Shown: positions 27,653-38,300, counted from the stretch's first letter. The stretch is 64,000 nt of DNA from Paraglaciecola mesophila (GCF_009906955.1 NZ_CP047656.1:1753501-1817500), one strand, 5' to 3'. The notes: generated from the sequence alone by a model not told the origin. Translations and numbers: made by a program.

Positions 27653-27686
27653 CAAAAAAAGCGCGAGGCTTCCACCACAGCGCTTT
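27653..27686 (-). terminator. Intrinsic terminator of serA
   Basis: A 7-bp stem AAAGCGC / GCGCTTT (27658-27664 and 27680-27686) with a 15-base loop is followed on the minus strand by a seven-T run. It lies 28 bases after the serA stop, between convergent genes. Confidence 0.65.
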
Positions 27687-27713
27687 AATTCGTTTAAGAT
27701 GGTAACGTATTTT

Positions 27714-28943
27714 TTATAACAAAATACGTGATTTGATGGTGCCATCAATCATATTTAGTTGCTCTAATGCTTCATCAGCATCGTCAGTTTCAACATCGAT
27801 TACCACGTAACCAATGGTGTCATCTGTTTGCAAATATTGTGCGGCAATGTTGATGTTTTTCTCAGCAAACGCTTGGTTAATCTGAGTTAACACGCCCGGC
27901 GCATTTTTGTGAATGTGCAATAAACGCGAACGATCAGCATGAGACGGTAAAGATACCTCAGGGAAGTTGACCGCAGACAAAGTCGAACCATTATCACTGT
28001 ATTTCGCTAACTTTCCAGCCACTTCAATACCAATGTTTTGCTGTGCTTCTTGGGTACTGCCCCCAACATGCGGCGTTAAAATAACATTGTCGAACTGACG
28101 CAAAGGTGATTCGAACTCTTCTTTGTTTGACTTAGGTTCAACAGGGAATACATCAATTGCCGCACCGCTTAGCTTGCCTGCTTCAAGTACCTCAACCAAG
28201 GCTGGTATGTCAATCACAGTACCGCGTGCCGCATTAATTAAAATCGCGCCCTGTTTCAACCATGACAACTCAGTGGCACCTATCATATTTTGCGTTTGTG
28301 CGGTTTCTGGTACATGTAAGCTCACCACATCAGAGGTACTCATAAGCTCTTTCAATGATTTAACTTGTGTTGAGTTACCCAGTACGAGTTTATCTTCGAT
28401 ATCAAAAAACTGTACGCGCATTCCCAAATGCTCGGCCAAAATACTCAACTGCGTACCGATATGACCGTAGCCAATAATACCTAAGGTTTTACCGCGGGCC
28501 TCAAAGGAACCAACGGCACTTTTGTCCCACTCGCCACGGTGGGCTTTGGCATTACGCTCAGGCACACCGCGCAATAATAAAATCAACTGCCCAAGAACTA
28601 ACTCAGCCACAGAACGTGTATTAGAAAACGGGGCGTTAAAAACGGGTATTCCTCGTTTTTGAGTGGCTTTTAAATCGACTTGGTTGGTACCGATACAGAA
28701 ACAGCCTACCGCAACCAATTTATTCGCCGCTGCGATAACCCGCTCGGTCAATTGCGTTCGCGAGCGAATGCCAATGAAATGTACGTCTTTAATTTTTTCG
28801 ATCAATTCGTCTTCAGGTAATGACGTTTTCAAGTACTCAATATTCTCATAACCATTGGCTTTCAGTGTATCCAAGCTACTCTGGTGTAAACCTTCGAGAA
28901 GTAAAATTTTAATCTTGTCTTTTTGAAGCGAAACTTTGCTCAT
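27714..28943 (-). CDS. serA: D-3-phosphoglycerate dehydrogenase
   Basis: 409 residues from ATG 28943, matching the E. coli enzyme (410). A TTG four codons upstream is in frame but less likely. The substrate-binding domain has IGIRSRTQLTERVI and VGCFCIGTNQVDL. The NAD-binding Rossmann motif is LGIIGYGHIGTQLSILAEHLGM around 150-170, and the catalytic His is in ILTPHVGGSTQEAQ. A C-terminal ACT domain (HIHKNAPGVLTQINQAFAEKNINI) provides serine feedback inhibition. It catalyses the first step of serine synthesis in the cytoplasm. It stands alone, without the rpiA neighbour often seen in gammaproteobacteria. Confidence 0.96.
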   Translation of the reverse strand: MSKVSLQKDKIKILLLEGLHQSSLDTLKANGYENIEYLKTSLPEDELIEKIKDVHFIGIRSRTQLTERVIAAANKLVAVGCFCIGTNQVDLKATQKRGIPVFNAPFSNTRSVAELVLGQLILLLRGVPERNAKAHRGEWDKSAVGSFEARGKTLGIIGYGHIGTQLSILAEHLGMRVQFFDIEDKLVLGNSTQVKSLKELMSTSDVVSLHVPETAQTQNMIGATELSWLKQGAILINAARGTVIDIPALVEVLEAGKLSGAAIDVFPVEPKSNKEEFESPLRQFDNVILTPHVGGSTQEAQQNIGIEVAGKLAKYSDNGSTLSAVNFPEVSLPSHADRSRLLHIHKNAPGVLTQINQAFAEKNINIAAQYLQTDDTIGYVVIDVETDDADEALEQLNMIDGTIKSRILL

Positions 28944-29075
28944 TGCGGTATCCAAGTTGATGAAGAATAAGAAGACATCTGGACGTCTATTTGCCAGCGC
29001 AAAAAATAGCAGAAATCACGCTTATAAGGAAGCTTATCCCGCAAAATCTATAATAAATAATGAACAATACAGTGA

Positions 29076-29708
29076 TTAATTTACCATTAACGATTTCACC
29101 ACTTGCTCTAAACGCGGATCATTCGGATCAGATAGCCGAGTTGCAACAACGAACTGTCCTTTCGCGTTGATAAAAAACGTAGTGGGAGTGCCCCGCACAA
29201 AGAATTTTTCCATGGCTATTGAGTCTCCGTCCACTAAGGTTTTAAACGACATGCCCCTCGCCGTTAATGCTTCTTGTGGGTTTGCGCCCTCTTCTTCTAA
29301 TAAGCTGATCGCAATCATTTGCAAGCCTTGCGCTTGATACTTCTTAAAAAGGCGATCTAACCCTGGTTGCAGTTTCTTACAATAAGGACACCAAGTCGCC
29401 CAGAAGTGAATAATCAGCGGCTTTCCGGCAAAGTCTTTCGAAGATACCAAATTCCCCTTGGCGTCGAGCAAACTCCAACTCGGAGCCATTTTAAGCGCTG
29501 CTTGTGGGGCTGAACTTTTCTGCGCAGTATTGGTGGCTCTAGCAGTCTCCGCGGCTCTAGCAGTGAACGAGGTAAACACTGACGAGGTCAATAGCAACGC
29601 AAGCAACATAAAAAACATATTAATGCTTGGCGCGTATGACTTGTTTAAACGCGTAAGAAAAGATGAGTAAGAAGATGGATAAGAAAGAATAGACGTTAGC
29701 ATTTGCAT
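29076..29708 (-). CDS. TlpA-type periplasmic thioredoxin-like protein
   Basis: 210 residues. A long N-terminus contains one hydrophobic segment (MFFMLLALLLTSSVF, about 31-45) acting as signal or anchor. An Ala/Thr-rich linker leads to a thioredoxin fold, LIIHFWATWCPYCKKLQPG, with the CPYC active site near residue 111 and the cis-proline in FFVRGTPTTFF. TlpA and ResA-like proteins reduce disulphides in the periplasm, often for cytochrome c maturation. There is no cytochrome or CcdA gene next to it, so the partner is unknown. The start could be the internal Met before the hydrophobic segment. Confidence 0.88.
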   Translation of the reverse strand: MQMLTSILSYPSSYSSFLTRLNKSYAPSINMFFMLLALLLTSSVFTSFTARAAETARATNTAQKSSAPQAALKMAPSWSLLDAKGNLVSSKDFAGKPLIIHFWATWCPYCKKLQPGLDRLFKKYQAQGLQMIAISLLEEEGANPQEALTARGMSFKTLVDGDSIAMEKFFVRGTPTTFFINAKGQFVVATRLSDPNDPRLEQVVKSLMVN

Positions 29709-29824
29709 AGTGTTCGCTCAATAAACTGTGATGCAAACAAGAAAGCGCCAACTTAATAAAACTTTCAAATTCGTAACCATGTCAGGCAGAGTTCGCCACG
29801 ATTAAGCAAAATAAACCAGCGTTT

Positions 29825-30256
29825 TTAGCGGTAGCCTTGCTCCACCCAACTTTCGAAAATTAAACACGCCGATGCGCTATCTATTTTTTGTTTATCGAGT
29901 TTTTTAAAACCACCCATTTCAAACAAACGCGCTTTAGCGTCAACTGTGGTTAAGCGCTCGTCAACCGTTTCGATTGGCACTCGGTATTTGGCATTTAAGC
30001 GGTTAGCAAATTTTTTCGCAGCAAAAGTGACCTGCTGAAAACTACCGTCCATGTTTAACGGTAATCCCACTATGGCTAAGTCAGGTTGCCATTGCTCGAA
30101 AACCTTCGCCACGATGTCCCAATTAGGAATACCATCAACCGCATTGATAGCATCAAGCGGAGACGCCGTGCCTGTCACCTCTTGCCCAACGGCCACTCCA
30201 ATACTTTTCGTACCAAAATCAAATGCGAGAACGGTGCGCTGAACAGACTTTGTCAT
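29825..30256 (-). CDS. ruvX: RuvX/YqgF family RNase H-fold protein
   Basis: 143 residues from ATG 30256; an in-frame ATG at 30298 would add 14 residues, but the E. coli protein (138) favours the shorter form and neither start has a strong ribosome site. Motifs: [40 protein letters not shown] and [14 protein letters not shown], giving the acidic residues of an RNase H fold. Linked to pre-16S rRNA processing in E. coli and also annotated as a putative Holliday junction resolvase. It follows yqgE and gshB on the same strand, a gene order conserved in gammaproteobacteria. Confidence 0.93.
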   Translation of the reverse strand: MTKSVQRTVLAFDFGTKSIGVAVGQEVTGTASPLDAINAVDGIPNWDIVAKVFEQWQPDLAIVGLPLNMDGSFQQVTFAAKKFANRLNAKYRVPIETVDERLTTVDAKARLFEMGGFKKLDKQKIDSASACLIFESWVEQGYR

Positions 30257-30338
30257 TGTGTGGCTCAAATTGGTTAAGCGGCTGACGTTAACGGTCATAC
30301 CGCTTTAAAGTAAAGAAAAACAGACATCATAATGCTGA

Positions 30339-30896
30339 TTAAGCATTGCCTGCATTCGGGGCGATTTGCCATGTATCGATGCCTAACTTGTGTACTGCTG
30401 CTTCCCATTTTTTATGAATGGGAGTGTCGAATAATAACTCGGTATCCGCTTCAACCATTAACCAAGAATTTTCACGTATTTCCTCTTCCAACTGCCCCGC
30501 TGACCAGCCTGCGTAACCAAGGGTTACGATGGACTTCTCAGGAGCCTCGCTATTGCCTAACGACGACAAAATATCTTTAGAAGTGGTCACCATAATCTCA
30601 GAGGTCAGTGCTAAACTGGCGCTCCAACCGGGTTGAGTTGTATGCAGGATAAACCCCCTATCTTGACTGACAGGTCCTCCTGCGAGCACAATCTGTTGTG
30701 CTTTTTCCTCGTCCACTAAAGCGTCTTTATTGGTCTGGTTGATCAATTCTTTCAAGCTCATGCCAGCCGGCTGGTTGATCACAAGACCCATGGCGCCCTG
30801 CTCATTGTGCTCACAAATGTAAGTCACCGAGCGAGAAAAATACGGGTCTTCCATACTCGGCATTGCAATTAGCAAGTAATTTTGAAAACTGTTCAT
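30339..30896 (-). CDS. YqgE/AlgH family protein
   Basis: 185 residues. The family opening is SFQNYLLIAMPSMEDPYFSRSV, followed by ICEHNEQGAMGLVINQPAGMSL, VLAGGPVSQDRGFILH and VTLGYAGWSAGQLEEEI. The protein is cytoplasmic and has no proven activity; the name AlgH comes from an alginate phenotype in Pseudomonas. It lies between gshB (30 bases upstream) and ruvX (82 bases downstream) in the conserved order, so cotranscription is likely. The start ATG 30896 fits the family N-terminus well. Confidence 0.95.
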   Translation of the reverse strand: MNSFQNYLLIAMPSMEDPYFSRSVTYICEHNEQGAMGLVINQPAGMSLKELINQTNKDALVDEEKAQQIVLAGGPVSQDRGFILHTTQPGWSASLALTSEIMVTTSKDILSSLGNSEAPEKSIVTLGYAGWSAGQLEEEIRENSWLMVEADTELLFDTPIHKKWEAAVHKLGIDTWQIAPNAGNA

Positions 30897-30926
30897 CCTA
30901 ATGCCACACTCATGCTAATTAACATA

Positions 30927-31889
30927 TTAAAGGCTGTCGCGCGTGCTTAAGCGCTTCTCGATGGCATCAAATAGCATACCTACAATATCAACTGGGTAGG
31001 CTGCTTGGATTTCTCGAACACAGGTCGGGCTGGTCACATTAATTTCAGTAATACGATCACCAATCACGTCTAAGCCGACAAAAATCAGACCTTTTTCTAC
31101 TAACAAAGGGGCAATGGTATTCGCCAGCTTTAAATCACTTTCAGATAAAGGTTGTGCGCGGCCTGTGCCACCTGCTGCCAAATTACCACGAGTTTCTCCT
31201 TTTTGCGGTAAACGCGCTAACGCATAAGGAACGACTTGACCATCAACAATCAAAATACGCTTGTCGCCGTCTTTTATTTCAGGCAGGTAGCGCTGGAACA
31301 TGGCGTATTGTGTACCCAATTTGGTCAAAGTCTCGATAATAACGCCAAGATTATTCCCGTCAGGCTTAACACGGAAAATAGACGTGCCGCCCATACCATC
31401 TAGCGGCTTGCAAATCATGTCTTGGTGGGTTGCGTGGAACTCACGGATGAGTTTGGCGCTACGAGTGACTAAGGTATCGGGAATCAACTCAGGGAACCAA
31501 GAGGTGAATAACTTCTCGTTAAAATCACGTAAGCTCTGCGCCTTATTCACTACCAAAGTGCCTGTTTGCTCTGCCAATTCAAACATTTGAGTGGCATATA
31601 AAAACTCGCCGTCAAAAGGGGGATCTTTACGCATTAATAGTACGTCAAGGTCACCTAAAGGGAGGTTCTCTTCTGCTTGCAGCTCAAACCAATTGTTAGC
31701 ATCTTCCTGTACAGTTAAGCGACGCATTTGGGCCATAGGTTTGCCATTGTTTAAATACAGGTCGCCCATCTCGATATAAAATATTTCGTAGCCACGCGCT
31801 TGTGCACCCAACAGCATGGCAAAACTAGTGTCTTTTTTAATATTGATCGATCCAATAGGATCCATTACTACGCCAAGTTTAATGGTCAA
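30927..31889 (-). CDS. gshB: Glutathione synthase
   Basis: 320 residues (E. coli 316). The N-terminal domain begins LGVVMDPIGSINIKKDTSFAMLLGAQARG. The ATP-grasp domain carries DMICKPLDGMGGTSIFRV (glycine-rich loop), FQRYLPEIKDGDKRILIVDG, and the metal-binding GLDVIGDRITEINVTSPT. It joins glycine to gamma-glutamylcysteine using ATP in the cytoplasm. It heads gshB-yqgE-ruvX on the minus strand. The 246 bases upstream (31890-32135) separate it from the LytTR regulator and show no gene. Confidence 0.97.
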   Translation of the reverse strand: MTIKLGVVMDPIGSINIKKDTSFAMLLGAQARGYEIFYIEMGDLYLNNGKPMAQMRRLTVQEDANNWFELQAEENLPLGDLDVLLMRKDPPFDGEFLYATQMFELAEQTGTLVVNKAQSLRDFNEKLFTSWFPELIPDTLVTRSAKLIREFHATHQDMICKPLDGMGGTSIFRVKPDGNNLGVIIETLTKLGTQYAMFQRYLPEIKDGDKRILIVDGQVVPYALARLPQKGETRGNLAAGGTGRAQPLSESDLKLANTIAPLLVEKGLIFVGLDVIGDRITEINVTSPTCVREIQAAYPVDIVGMLFDAIEKRLSTRDSL

Positions 31890-32135
31890 GGTCAGTCCTT
31901 AAAAACGTTAGAAGGCAATCAGAAGAAGGATATGCCATAGATTAAGCTAATTTTGAGGTAATTATCGTAATTTCAAGTATGCGCTAGGTAATCAGACAGA
32001 AAATAAAGCGATTTACTTACACTAACAGGTAAGATGTTTGATGCCAGAAACGCAAGATAGTCTCCTAAACTTGCCTATCCGGTTATACCAATGCGCATCA
32101 ATAAGGAGCTCCTCACTGATTAGCGTGTAATGGCA

Positions 32136-32978
32136 CTATACCGCTTTTCTATTAGGCCTTAGCTCTTCAATACAAAACTTATACTTGCGCCCTACTTTCA
32201 CTTGAACATTACTTCCCAATTGGGCCACATATTCACCGTTAGAGTTAGGCGTTAACGTTGATAGCTTGGCAATATTGATAATGGCAGAGCGGCTCACCCG
32301 CGGGAAATGCACACTATCGAGTTCTTCTTCAAATTGCTTGAGGGTTTTACGGATAATGTGGGTGTCGTTAACCGTATGCACGCACATGTAATCTCCTGCT
32401 GCTTCGATCCACACGATGTCATCTAACTTTACCCTGATCCACTGGGAGCCACTTTTCAGGGATATGATCTGCTGCAACTCATGCAATTCATTGTTGTTAG
32501 AAAGCTCATTAGACACTTCTAAAGTGTGAATGAAGCTATCGATAGAGTTACCCGTTTTGCGGCTCAGTAATGTACCTAGCTTTTTATGCTGATCGATGAC
32601 TTGAGTCATATCCATAGCAATGGATAACTTTTCGATACATTCTTTTAGTCGTTCGTCTGAAAACGGTTTAAGTAAATAATCGGACGCTTGAAAATCAAAC
32701 GCATTTACGGCAAATTCGCGAAAAGCGGTAACAAAGACAATCGTTGCTGCGTTACCTTCTTCACGCAATTGTTTGGCAAGCTCTAGCCCTGTTCTCCCTG
32801 GCATTTCAATGTCTAGAAAGACGACATCTGGTTGATTAGCGCTTATTGCATCATATGCTTGCTTCGCATTGTTACAGCAGCCCACTACTGTGATGTTCTC
32901 ATACTCAGCTAAACGTAGGGCTAGCCCCTCTCTTGCTAAAGGTTCATCGTCTACAACTAATACAGAAATTCCACTCAT
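32136..32978 (-). CDS. LytTR-family response regulator (second of the trio)
   Basis: 280 residues from ATG 32978, which overlaps the kinase stop (ATGA). A longer frame to 33017 is not needed because MSGISVLVVDDEPLAREGL begins the receiver exactly. The phosphoacceptor is Asp56 in VVFLDIEMPG, and the conserved Lys is in DYLLKPF. The C-terminal LytTR domain (IVWIEAAGDYMCVHT, FPRVSRSAIINIAKL) binds DNA. The linker between domains is longer than in the sister regulator at 34142. Translational coupling to the kinase marks it as the cognate partner. Confidence 0.93.
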   Translation of the reverse strand: MSGISVLVVDDEPLAREGLALRLAEYENITVVGCCNNAKQAYDAISANQPDVVFLDIEMPGRTGLELAKQLREEGNAATIVFVTAFREFAVNAFDFQASDYLLKPFSDERLKECIEKLSIAMDMTQVIDQHKKLGTLLSRKTGNSIDSFIHTLEVSNELSNNNELHELQQIISLKSGSQWIRVKLDDIVWIEAAGDYMCVHTVNDTHIIRKTLKQFEEELDSVHFPRVSRSAIINIAKLSTLTPNSNGEYVAQLGSNVQVKVGRKYKFCIEELRPNRKAV

Positions 32979-34114
32979 GCAGGTAATTCCACTGGCAATA
33001 CAATTCTCACAACACATCCTCCGTTTTCGCCCTGACGAATAGAAAATTGGTAGTTGTCAGCGTAAAGCACACGCAAACGCTCCACTACATTTTTCAATCC
33101 CACTCCACCCCGTTGGCTTTCTTTAGGCAATGGTGCTGTTGATGTGGGAATACTATCTGTATTCGGTCCGTTATCTGCAACCGCAAGATGTAACAAGTTG
33201 TTGAGTACCTGCGCGCGGATTTCTATCACTCCATCCGCTTCCATTTGGGCAATTGCGTACTTGATGGAGTTTTCTACCAAAGGCTGCAGCAATAGGCCGG
33301 GTACCAGCAAACGTTCGGCTTCTAGCTGAACATCAAATTTCACATTCAATCTGTCGGCAAAGCGTATTTTCTCAATATCTAAATATAACATCAGTGCTTT
33401 TAGCTCTTCGTACAAACGAATTTTCTGTTCTGGGTCATTGTCTAAAGAGAAGCGTAAAAATGTCGCTAAGCGCGCCAACATGCTGTTAGCCGTACTTTTA
33501 TCACCGCGCAAAACCAACGTTGATATTGCATTTAACGTGTTAAATAAAAAATGTGGGTTAATTTGATAGCGCAGCATTTTGATTTGAGCCACATGAGACA
33601 AACGAGCAGCCTCTAAGTGCAGTTGCTTTTCGCGCAACAATTTAAAATGATAATTAATGCCAAAATACAAACAGCTCCACACCATGATCATAAAGAACGA
33701 ATAGGTCACGGTTAAAAACAATTCACCATAATGAAAGTCCTCTGGCTGATTGCCTAAATACAAATCATACAAAGTGACATGATCAAAGAAATACATCAGA
33801 AGTAAGTTTTTAATCGGGGTCCAAATTGCAGCAATTAAAATGCACATAACAATGATCGTGGCGATCACTATTAAAGGTGCACCTTTCGAAAAATAGCCAT
33901 AAATACTGCGTAACGGCCAGGTTAATACACCGCCGACTAATCCTGAACATATCAGTGGAAGTAGGATTAAATAGCCTGTTTTTGCTGTGTAGGGGTTAAA
34001 AGCAGCGTATTCAATAGTGAAAATCAGTACGTAAAACGCCCAACCGAGCACATGCAGAGTCCAGAAGCTAGGCTTGGTATCTCCTACGTTGACAAAAAAC
34101 TGTTTAAGATTCAT
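32975..34114 (-). CDS. LytS/YehU-type sensor histidine kinase
   Basis: 379 residues. Four or five membrane helices (about 15-155) replace a classic sensor domain. The His-kinase motif is IKMLRYQINPHFLFNTLNAIS, with His188, and the ATPase domain shows LLLQPLVENSIKYAI (N-box) and VGLKNVVERLRVLY. This family phosphorylates LytTR regulators. The gene lies between two LytTR regulator genes on the same strand, 27 bases after the first and overlapping the second. With no periplasmic sensing domain, it may respond to membrane state or a lipophilic signal, which is inference. Confidence 0.93.
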   Translation of the reverse strand: MNLKQFFVNVGDTKPSFWTLHVLGWAFYVLIFTIEYAAFNPYTAKTGYLILLPLICSGLVGGVLTWPLRSIYGYFSKGAPLIVIATIIVMCILIAAIWTPIKNLLLMYFFDHVTLYDLYLGNQPEDFHYGELFLTVTYSFFMIMVWSCLYFGINYHFKLLREKQLHLEAARLSHVAQIKMLRYQINPHFLFNTLNAISTLVLRGDKSTANSMLARLATFLRFSLDNDPEQKIRLYEELKALMLYLDIEKIRFADRLNVKFDVQLEAERLLVPGLLLQPLVENSIKYAIAQMEADGVIEIRAQVLNNLLHLAVADNGPNTDSIPTSTAPLPKESQRGGVGLKNVVERLRVLYADNYQFSIRQGENGGCVVRIVLPVELPA

Positions 34115-34141
34115 GACGATGACTTACAGCAAACAGCATTG

Positions 34142-34888
34142 TTACTCAGCATCTACACCCAAAGCAGAAAGTAATTGCGCCTTATACGATTGACCAATTT
34201 TAACCTCTTCACCGTTGTCTAGTTGCAACAAAGAAAAGCGACCTAACTCACTGTTTAAGGAATGCACATATTCGATATTAACAATCGCGCTGCGGTGTAC
34301 TCTAATAAATTGCTTGGGATCTAATGTTTGTTCCAACGCCGCCAATGTTTCTCGATGCAGGTGCATTTTACCCTCACAATACAACTCAACATAATTGGCT
34401 GAGCCTTTGACCCACATAATGTCTTGAGTATTAATAAACGTGACACTGCCCACTGATTTAACAGGCAATTGGCGACGCACTCTGGGTGCTGAAGGTGAAG
34501 TAGGTGAAGTAGGTGCAGAAAGCACCGGCTTATTTGCCTTATGAATTTTGGCTATGACCTGTGCTAAGCGACTGTCTTCGAATGGTTTTAATAAGTAGTC
34601 CGTGGCGTCTAGTTCGAAAGCCGTTAATGCGTGTTCACTGTATGCGGTAGTAAAGACCCAATGACATGAAACGCAATTTTTAAGCTCCTTCGCAAGTTCA
34701 ACACCACTACCACCGATTATTTGAATATCCAAAAAGCAGATATCGGGTTGCTGCTCAAGAATAAGCTGCTTCGCGCTCGCATAATTGCTTGCTTGTGCAA
34801 CGACCTCACATAAAGGAGATTGTGAGAGATAGTGTGTTATACGCTCACGCGCCAAAGCCTCGTCGTCTATAACAATACACCGATACAT
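34142..34888 (-). CDS. LytTR-family response regulator (first of the trio)
   Basis: 248 residues. Receiver with Asp54 in ICFLDIQIIGGSG and Lys in DYLLKPFEDSRL. A Pro/Ser-rich linker (about 118-134) precedes a LytTR domain with DIMWVKGSANYVELY and FIRVHRSAIVNIEYV. It leads the minus-strand operon regulator-kinase-regulator, 27 bases before the kinase. Having two regulators of the same type around one kinase suggests branched output or competition for phosphate. The nearest obvious target is the large TonB receptor gene upstream, but no shared site is proven. Confidence 0.93.
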   Translation of the reverse strand: MYRCIVIDDEALARERITHYLSQSPLCEVVAQASNYASAKQLILEQQPDICFLDIQIIGGSGVELAKELKNCVSCHWVFTTAYSEHALTAFELDATDYLLKPFEDSRLAQVIAKIHKANKPVLSAPTSPTSPSAPRVRRQLPVKSVGSVTFINTQDIMWVKGSANYVELYCEGKMHLHRETLAALEQTLDPKQFIRVHRSAIVNIEYVHSLNSELGRFSLLQLDNGEEVKIGQSYKAQLLSALGVDAE

Positions 34889-34991
34889 CAGAGTTACTCC
34901 CTAAACCCTACAAAAATGAAAACGGAATATACAAGCTTGGGTACGAATAAAGAACTGTGGTGAGATAAGCGACGGTAAAACAGGGTGAAAT

Positions 34992-35017
34992 GTAAAGAAA
35001 CGTAAAATAAACGTAAA
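34992..35017. promoter_or_regulatory. Triple GTAAA direct repeat upstream of the LytTR operon
   Basis: GTAAA occurs at 34992, 35002 and 35013, each preceded by a purine-rich spacer, about 100 bases upstream of the first regulator. Roughly one-turn spacing suits a regulator that binds direct repeats, possibly LytTR autoregulation. The rest of the 450-base gap 34889-35338 is A-rich and holds, beyond a terminator at 35290, no convincing gene. Confidence 0.3.
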
Positions 35018-35289
35018 GAAAGTGCAAAAAAGAGCAAAAAACGCGAACTGGGTAAAAAGAAAAGGACAATGCCAATGGCAAAGTCCTTTATCCAGGAAGC
35101 GATACATGTTCACTAAATGTATCAATCGGGTCACTACTCCGACACCGCGAATTATAGTCTAGCAGGGAGGTATTTTAGTAAACTTTGTGACGAATCTCGC
35201 ATTTTTTGGGATAAACGTACTCAGTTACCAGCGGAAACAATTAGAAATATTTCAGCTTCAATACTGCGCGTCAAACCTAATAAAGCAAA

Positions 35290-35311
35290 AACGGCAACCT
35301 AAGTTGCCGTT
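35290..35311. terminator. Bidirectional-looking intrinsic terminator
   Basis: A 9-bp perfect stem AACGGCAAC / GTTGCCGTT with a 4-base loop. On the minus strand it is followed by TTTGCTTTATT and serves the TonB receptor gene ending at 35339. On the plus strand it is followed by CTAATTTTT. Confidence 0.8.
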
Positions 35312-35338
35312 CTAATTTTTGATAAGTATCGGACTAAA

Positions 35339-38300
35339 TTAAAATCTAGCTTCGAAACCTACTTCAACATATCTAGGCGATTGCCAAGTATATGCTGCAC
35401 CGTAATATTGGTTAAACGAGCCCTCAGAACGTCTATTTTCATAGTGCTCATTTTGTGACGTAACCGCTTGGCCATTCAATACGTTATACACATTGAGCGT
35501 AGCGCGCATATCAATATCACTCACGGTAAAGTTATAGTTAGCAGATAGATCTAAATTGAACGTCCAAGGTGTACGCCCTTTTGATCCACGTGGGCTATAT
35601 TGATAAATTTTCTCACTTTGCTCACACATACCATTGCCATTGGCATCTGGACACTCATTTGTGTATAGATAAAAAGTATCTCCATAGCTACCGTAAATAG
35701 CTGGGTCATCAGACGGATATCCTTGACCAAACGCGCTCAGAGGACGACCGCTTGAAAGAGTTGAATTGAAGCCAACTGTTAAAGCCTCAGTGACATCGTA
35801 CGAGCCAAAGAATTTAAATACGTGACGTCTGTCATTAGGCTGATAACCATCTGAACCATCCATCAATGCAGGGAAATCGAAATCTTGCGTTACGCCAGCA
35901 TCCGCTTGTCCGATATCAGACTTAACTGCACCTTCAAAATTCCCCACACTTCGGCTCCATGTGTATATCAATGACATACGCATATTATCGCCGCGATAGT
36001 TGACTTGTGGTTGCAGGGCCGTGTATTCATTTTCCGCTTCCGGTAAACCAATTTCCTCAGCTGAATACGTTCTGCGGCTATTTGGATCGGTCACGCTGTC
36101 AAAATCATTATCTAGCTGCCAAGTTGAAGACTTACCAGGGTTAAGCAAGGTACAGGTTGCTTGTGATGCCAACGGCCCACAATAGTCATCTAATGCGGTG
36201 GCAACTTCGCGATAGATAGCGCGAACTGAGAATGAAAACTCATCATTAATTTGTTTTTCGTACCCGACGATATACTCGTCCTTGCTAAATGGTTCAGCCT
36301 CTTCCGCTTGGAAAGTTTCTTGCGTGGCAGGGTTAGGGACTGAATTAACAATTTGCGAAGCCTCTACTGTGCCTGATACTGGCGAAGTACCAGTAGGCGC
36401 GCCTGTTACATCAGCGCCATCAAATGTGTAGTACGTAGTGGTATCACTTAGCCCTGATGCTGCACGGTAATTAGTGTTATTTGCTACCGGTAAATAATAC
36501 GTACCGTAGGTACCGTAAACTTTCGAGTCCCCATCCCCTGTTGGATCCCAGCTGAATCCTAAGCGCGGAGCGACATCGGTTTTAAACGATGAGAAAACTT
36601 TGCCCGTTACACCAGAGTTTTCAAATTCGTCACGACGAAGGCCTATTGAAAGCATCAAGTCTTCTGTCACTTGCCATTCGTCTTCAATGTACCATGCATT
36701 TAAGTCGGTGCTAAAACCACCGCCACCAGTAAATATACGATCCGCCACAACATCAATTATTGCACCGGTAGTATTGGTAAATAAAGGACCATCGGTACCG
36801 GGTATAACACCGTTTGGATTAACCGAAGAGTACGTCCAGCTATGCCCTGTAATCGGCGCTGAGGTATGAAAAGTCTCGCGTTCTTGTTTATCGTAACCCA
36901 CTCTTAGCAAGTGATCTTCAAACGCATACTCAATATCAATACGCGTTTGCTTGTTTTTATCTTCATTAACACCGGTCGTACCACCTGAACCGCAACTTGT
37001 AATCTTTTGACTATCAAATACATCTCTTGTATCTAACACTGTTGGGCAGTCTAAGTTACTCGGCGTATTGGTGTACGACGTTTCAATCTCACCGTACATA
37101 GCTGACACGGTTAGTTCGTCAGTGAAGTTCCCCGTATAACTAATACTTTTAAGATCGCCACCTCGTTCACGAATGGTGGTTTGTAGCGCATCACCGACTT
37201 CCCCTGTGCTACGGTCAAATTTGTAAGCAGTTGACTCAGTGTCGCTCTTGTTTGAATAGCCGAATAAACTAATTTTATGATCGTCGGTAACAAACCAGTC
37301 GACTTTCGCACCCCAGAACAAATTATCTGAACCACTTGAGTCACGCTTTATAAAGTTGTCATCGGGTGCGTATTGTTGCGTGCCACTTGATTGTGAAGCA
37401 AAGTTATTTTCAACGTCACGTGGGTTAACTAATGCATAGAAAAACAAGGTATCTTCAATTAATGCGCCAGATGCAGAGAGAGTAAATTCACTTTTGCTGT
37501 ATTCATCTTGAGATTGATTTCTGAAAACCACAGGGCCTCTTGCTCCACCTGCTGAGTATGAAATTTGACCATCTTCGCGAAGTGATTTAGGAGTAAATAA
37601 AGCGGTAGCAGTAAACTCCCACTCGTTAGAACCACTCTTAGTAACAGCATTTAATACGCCACCCGTTGTTCTACCGAATTGAGCAGAATAACCACCGGTT
37701 TTAACTTGGAATTCTTTATAAAATTCAAAAGGAACCGTACCACAACCCAAGCCTTGACTGGTATTTGTGACTTCCATGCCGTTGATATAGCAGGAGTTCT
37801 CAGCGACTGAGGCGCCGCCAAATGAAGCTGTACCACCTGAGTTTGGCGAACTAAAGCTCGAGTCGCCCATCACTGTACCTGGTGCAAGTAAGGCTACGGC
37901 GGTAATGTTACGTGACACTGGCATTCTATCCAGCTCGACTTCATCAATAACCAAGCCTGAATCCGCCGAGCTCAAATCAATCGCTGAAATTCTGGCACCT
38001 GTGACTTCAATTCGCTCAGTACCATCGTTCTCGATGAAATCAAATGCTAAAGAGGTATTGGACCCTAAGCTGATACGGGTTTTTTGTTCGGCTACCACAG
38101 CACCACCTTTCATAACGGTAATGTCATATACACCGGTAGGTAGTTTGGCGAATCGGAAGCTGCCTTCATCGCTGACAGATATAGTGCGCTCTAACCCCGT
38201 GGCAGGATCTTTTGCAATCACTGTGTATTGTGAGTAATCGTTTGCGTTAATTGAACCAGAAATATTCGCTGTAGTGTTGTCTGCCAAGGCAGGTAAAGCA

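Noticed and set aside
34901..35134. 77-codon minus-strand frame before the LytTR operon
   Set aside because: Composition is dominated by Phe, His and Leu from an A-rich plus strand, it has no ribosome site, and it lies in the promoter region of the operon.
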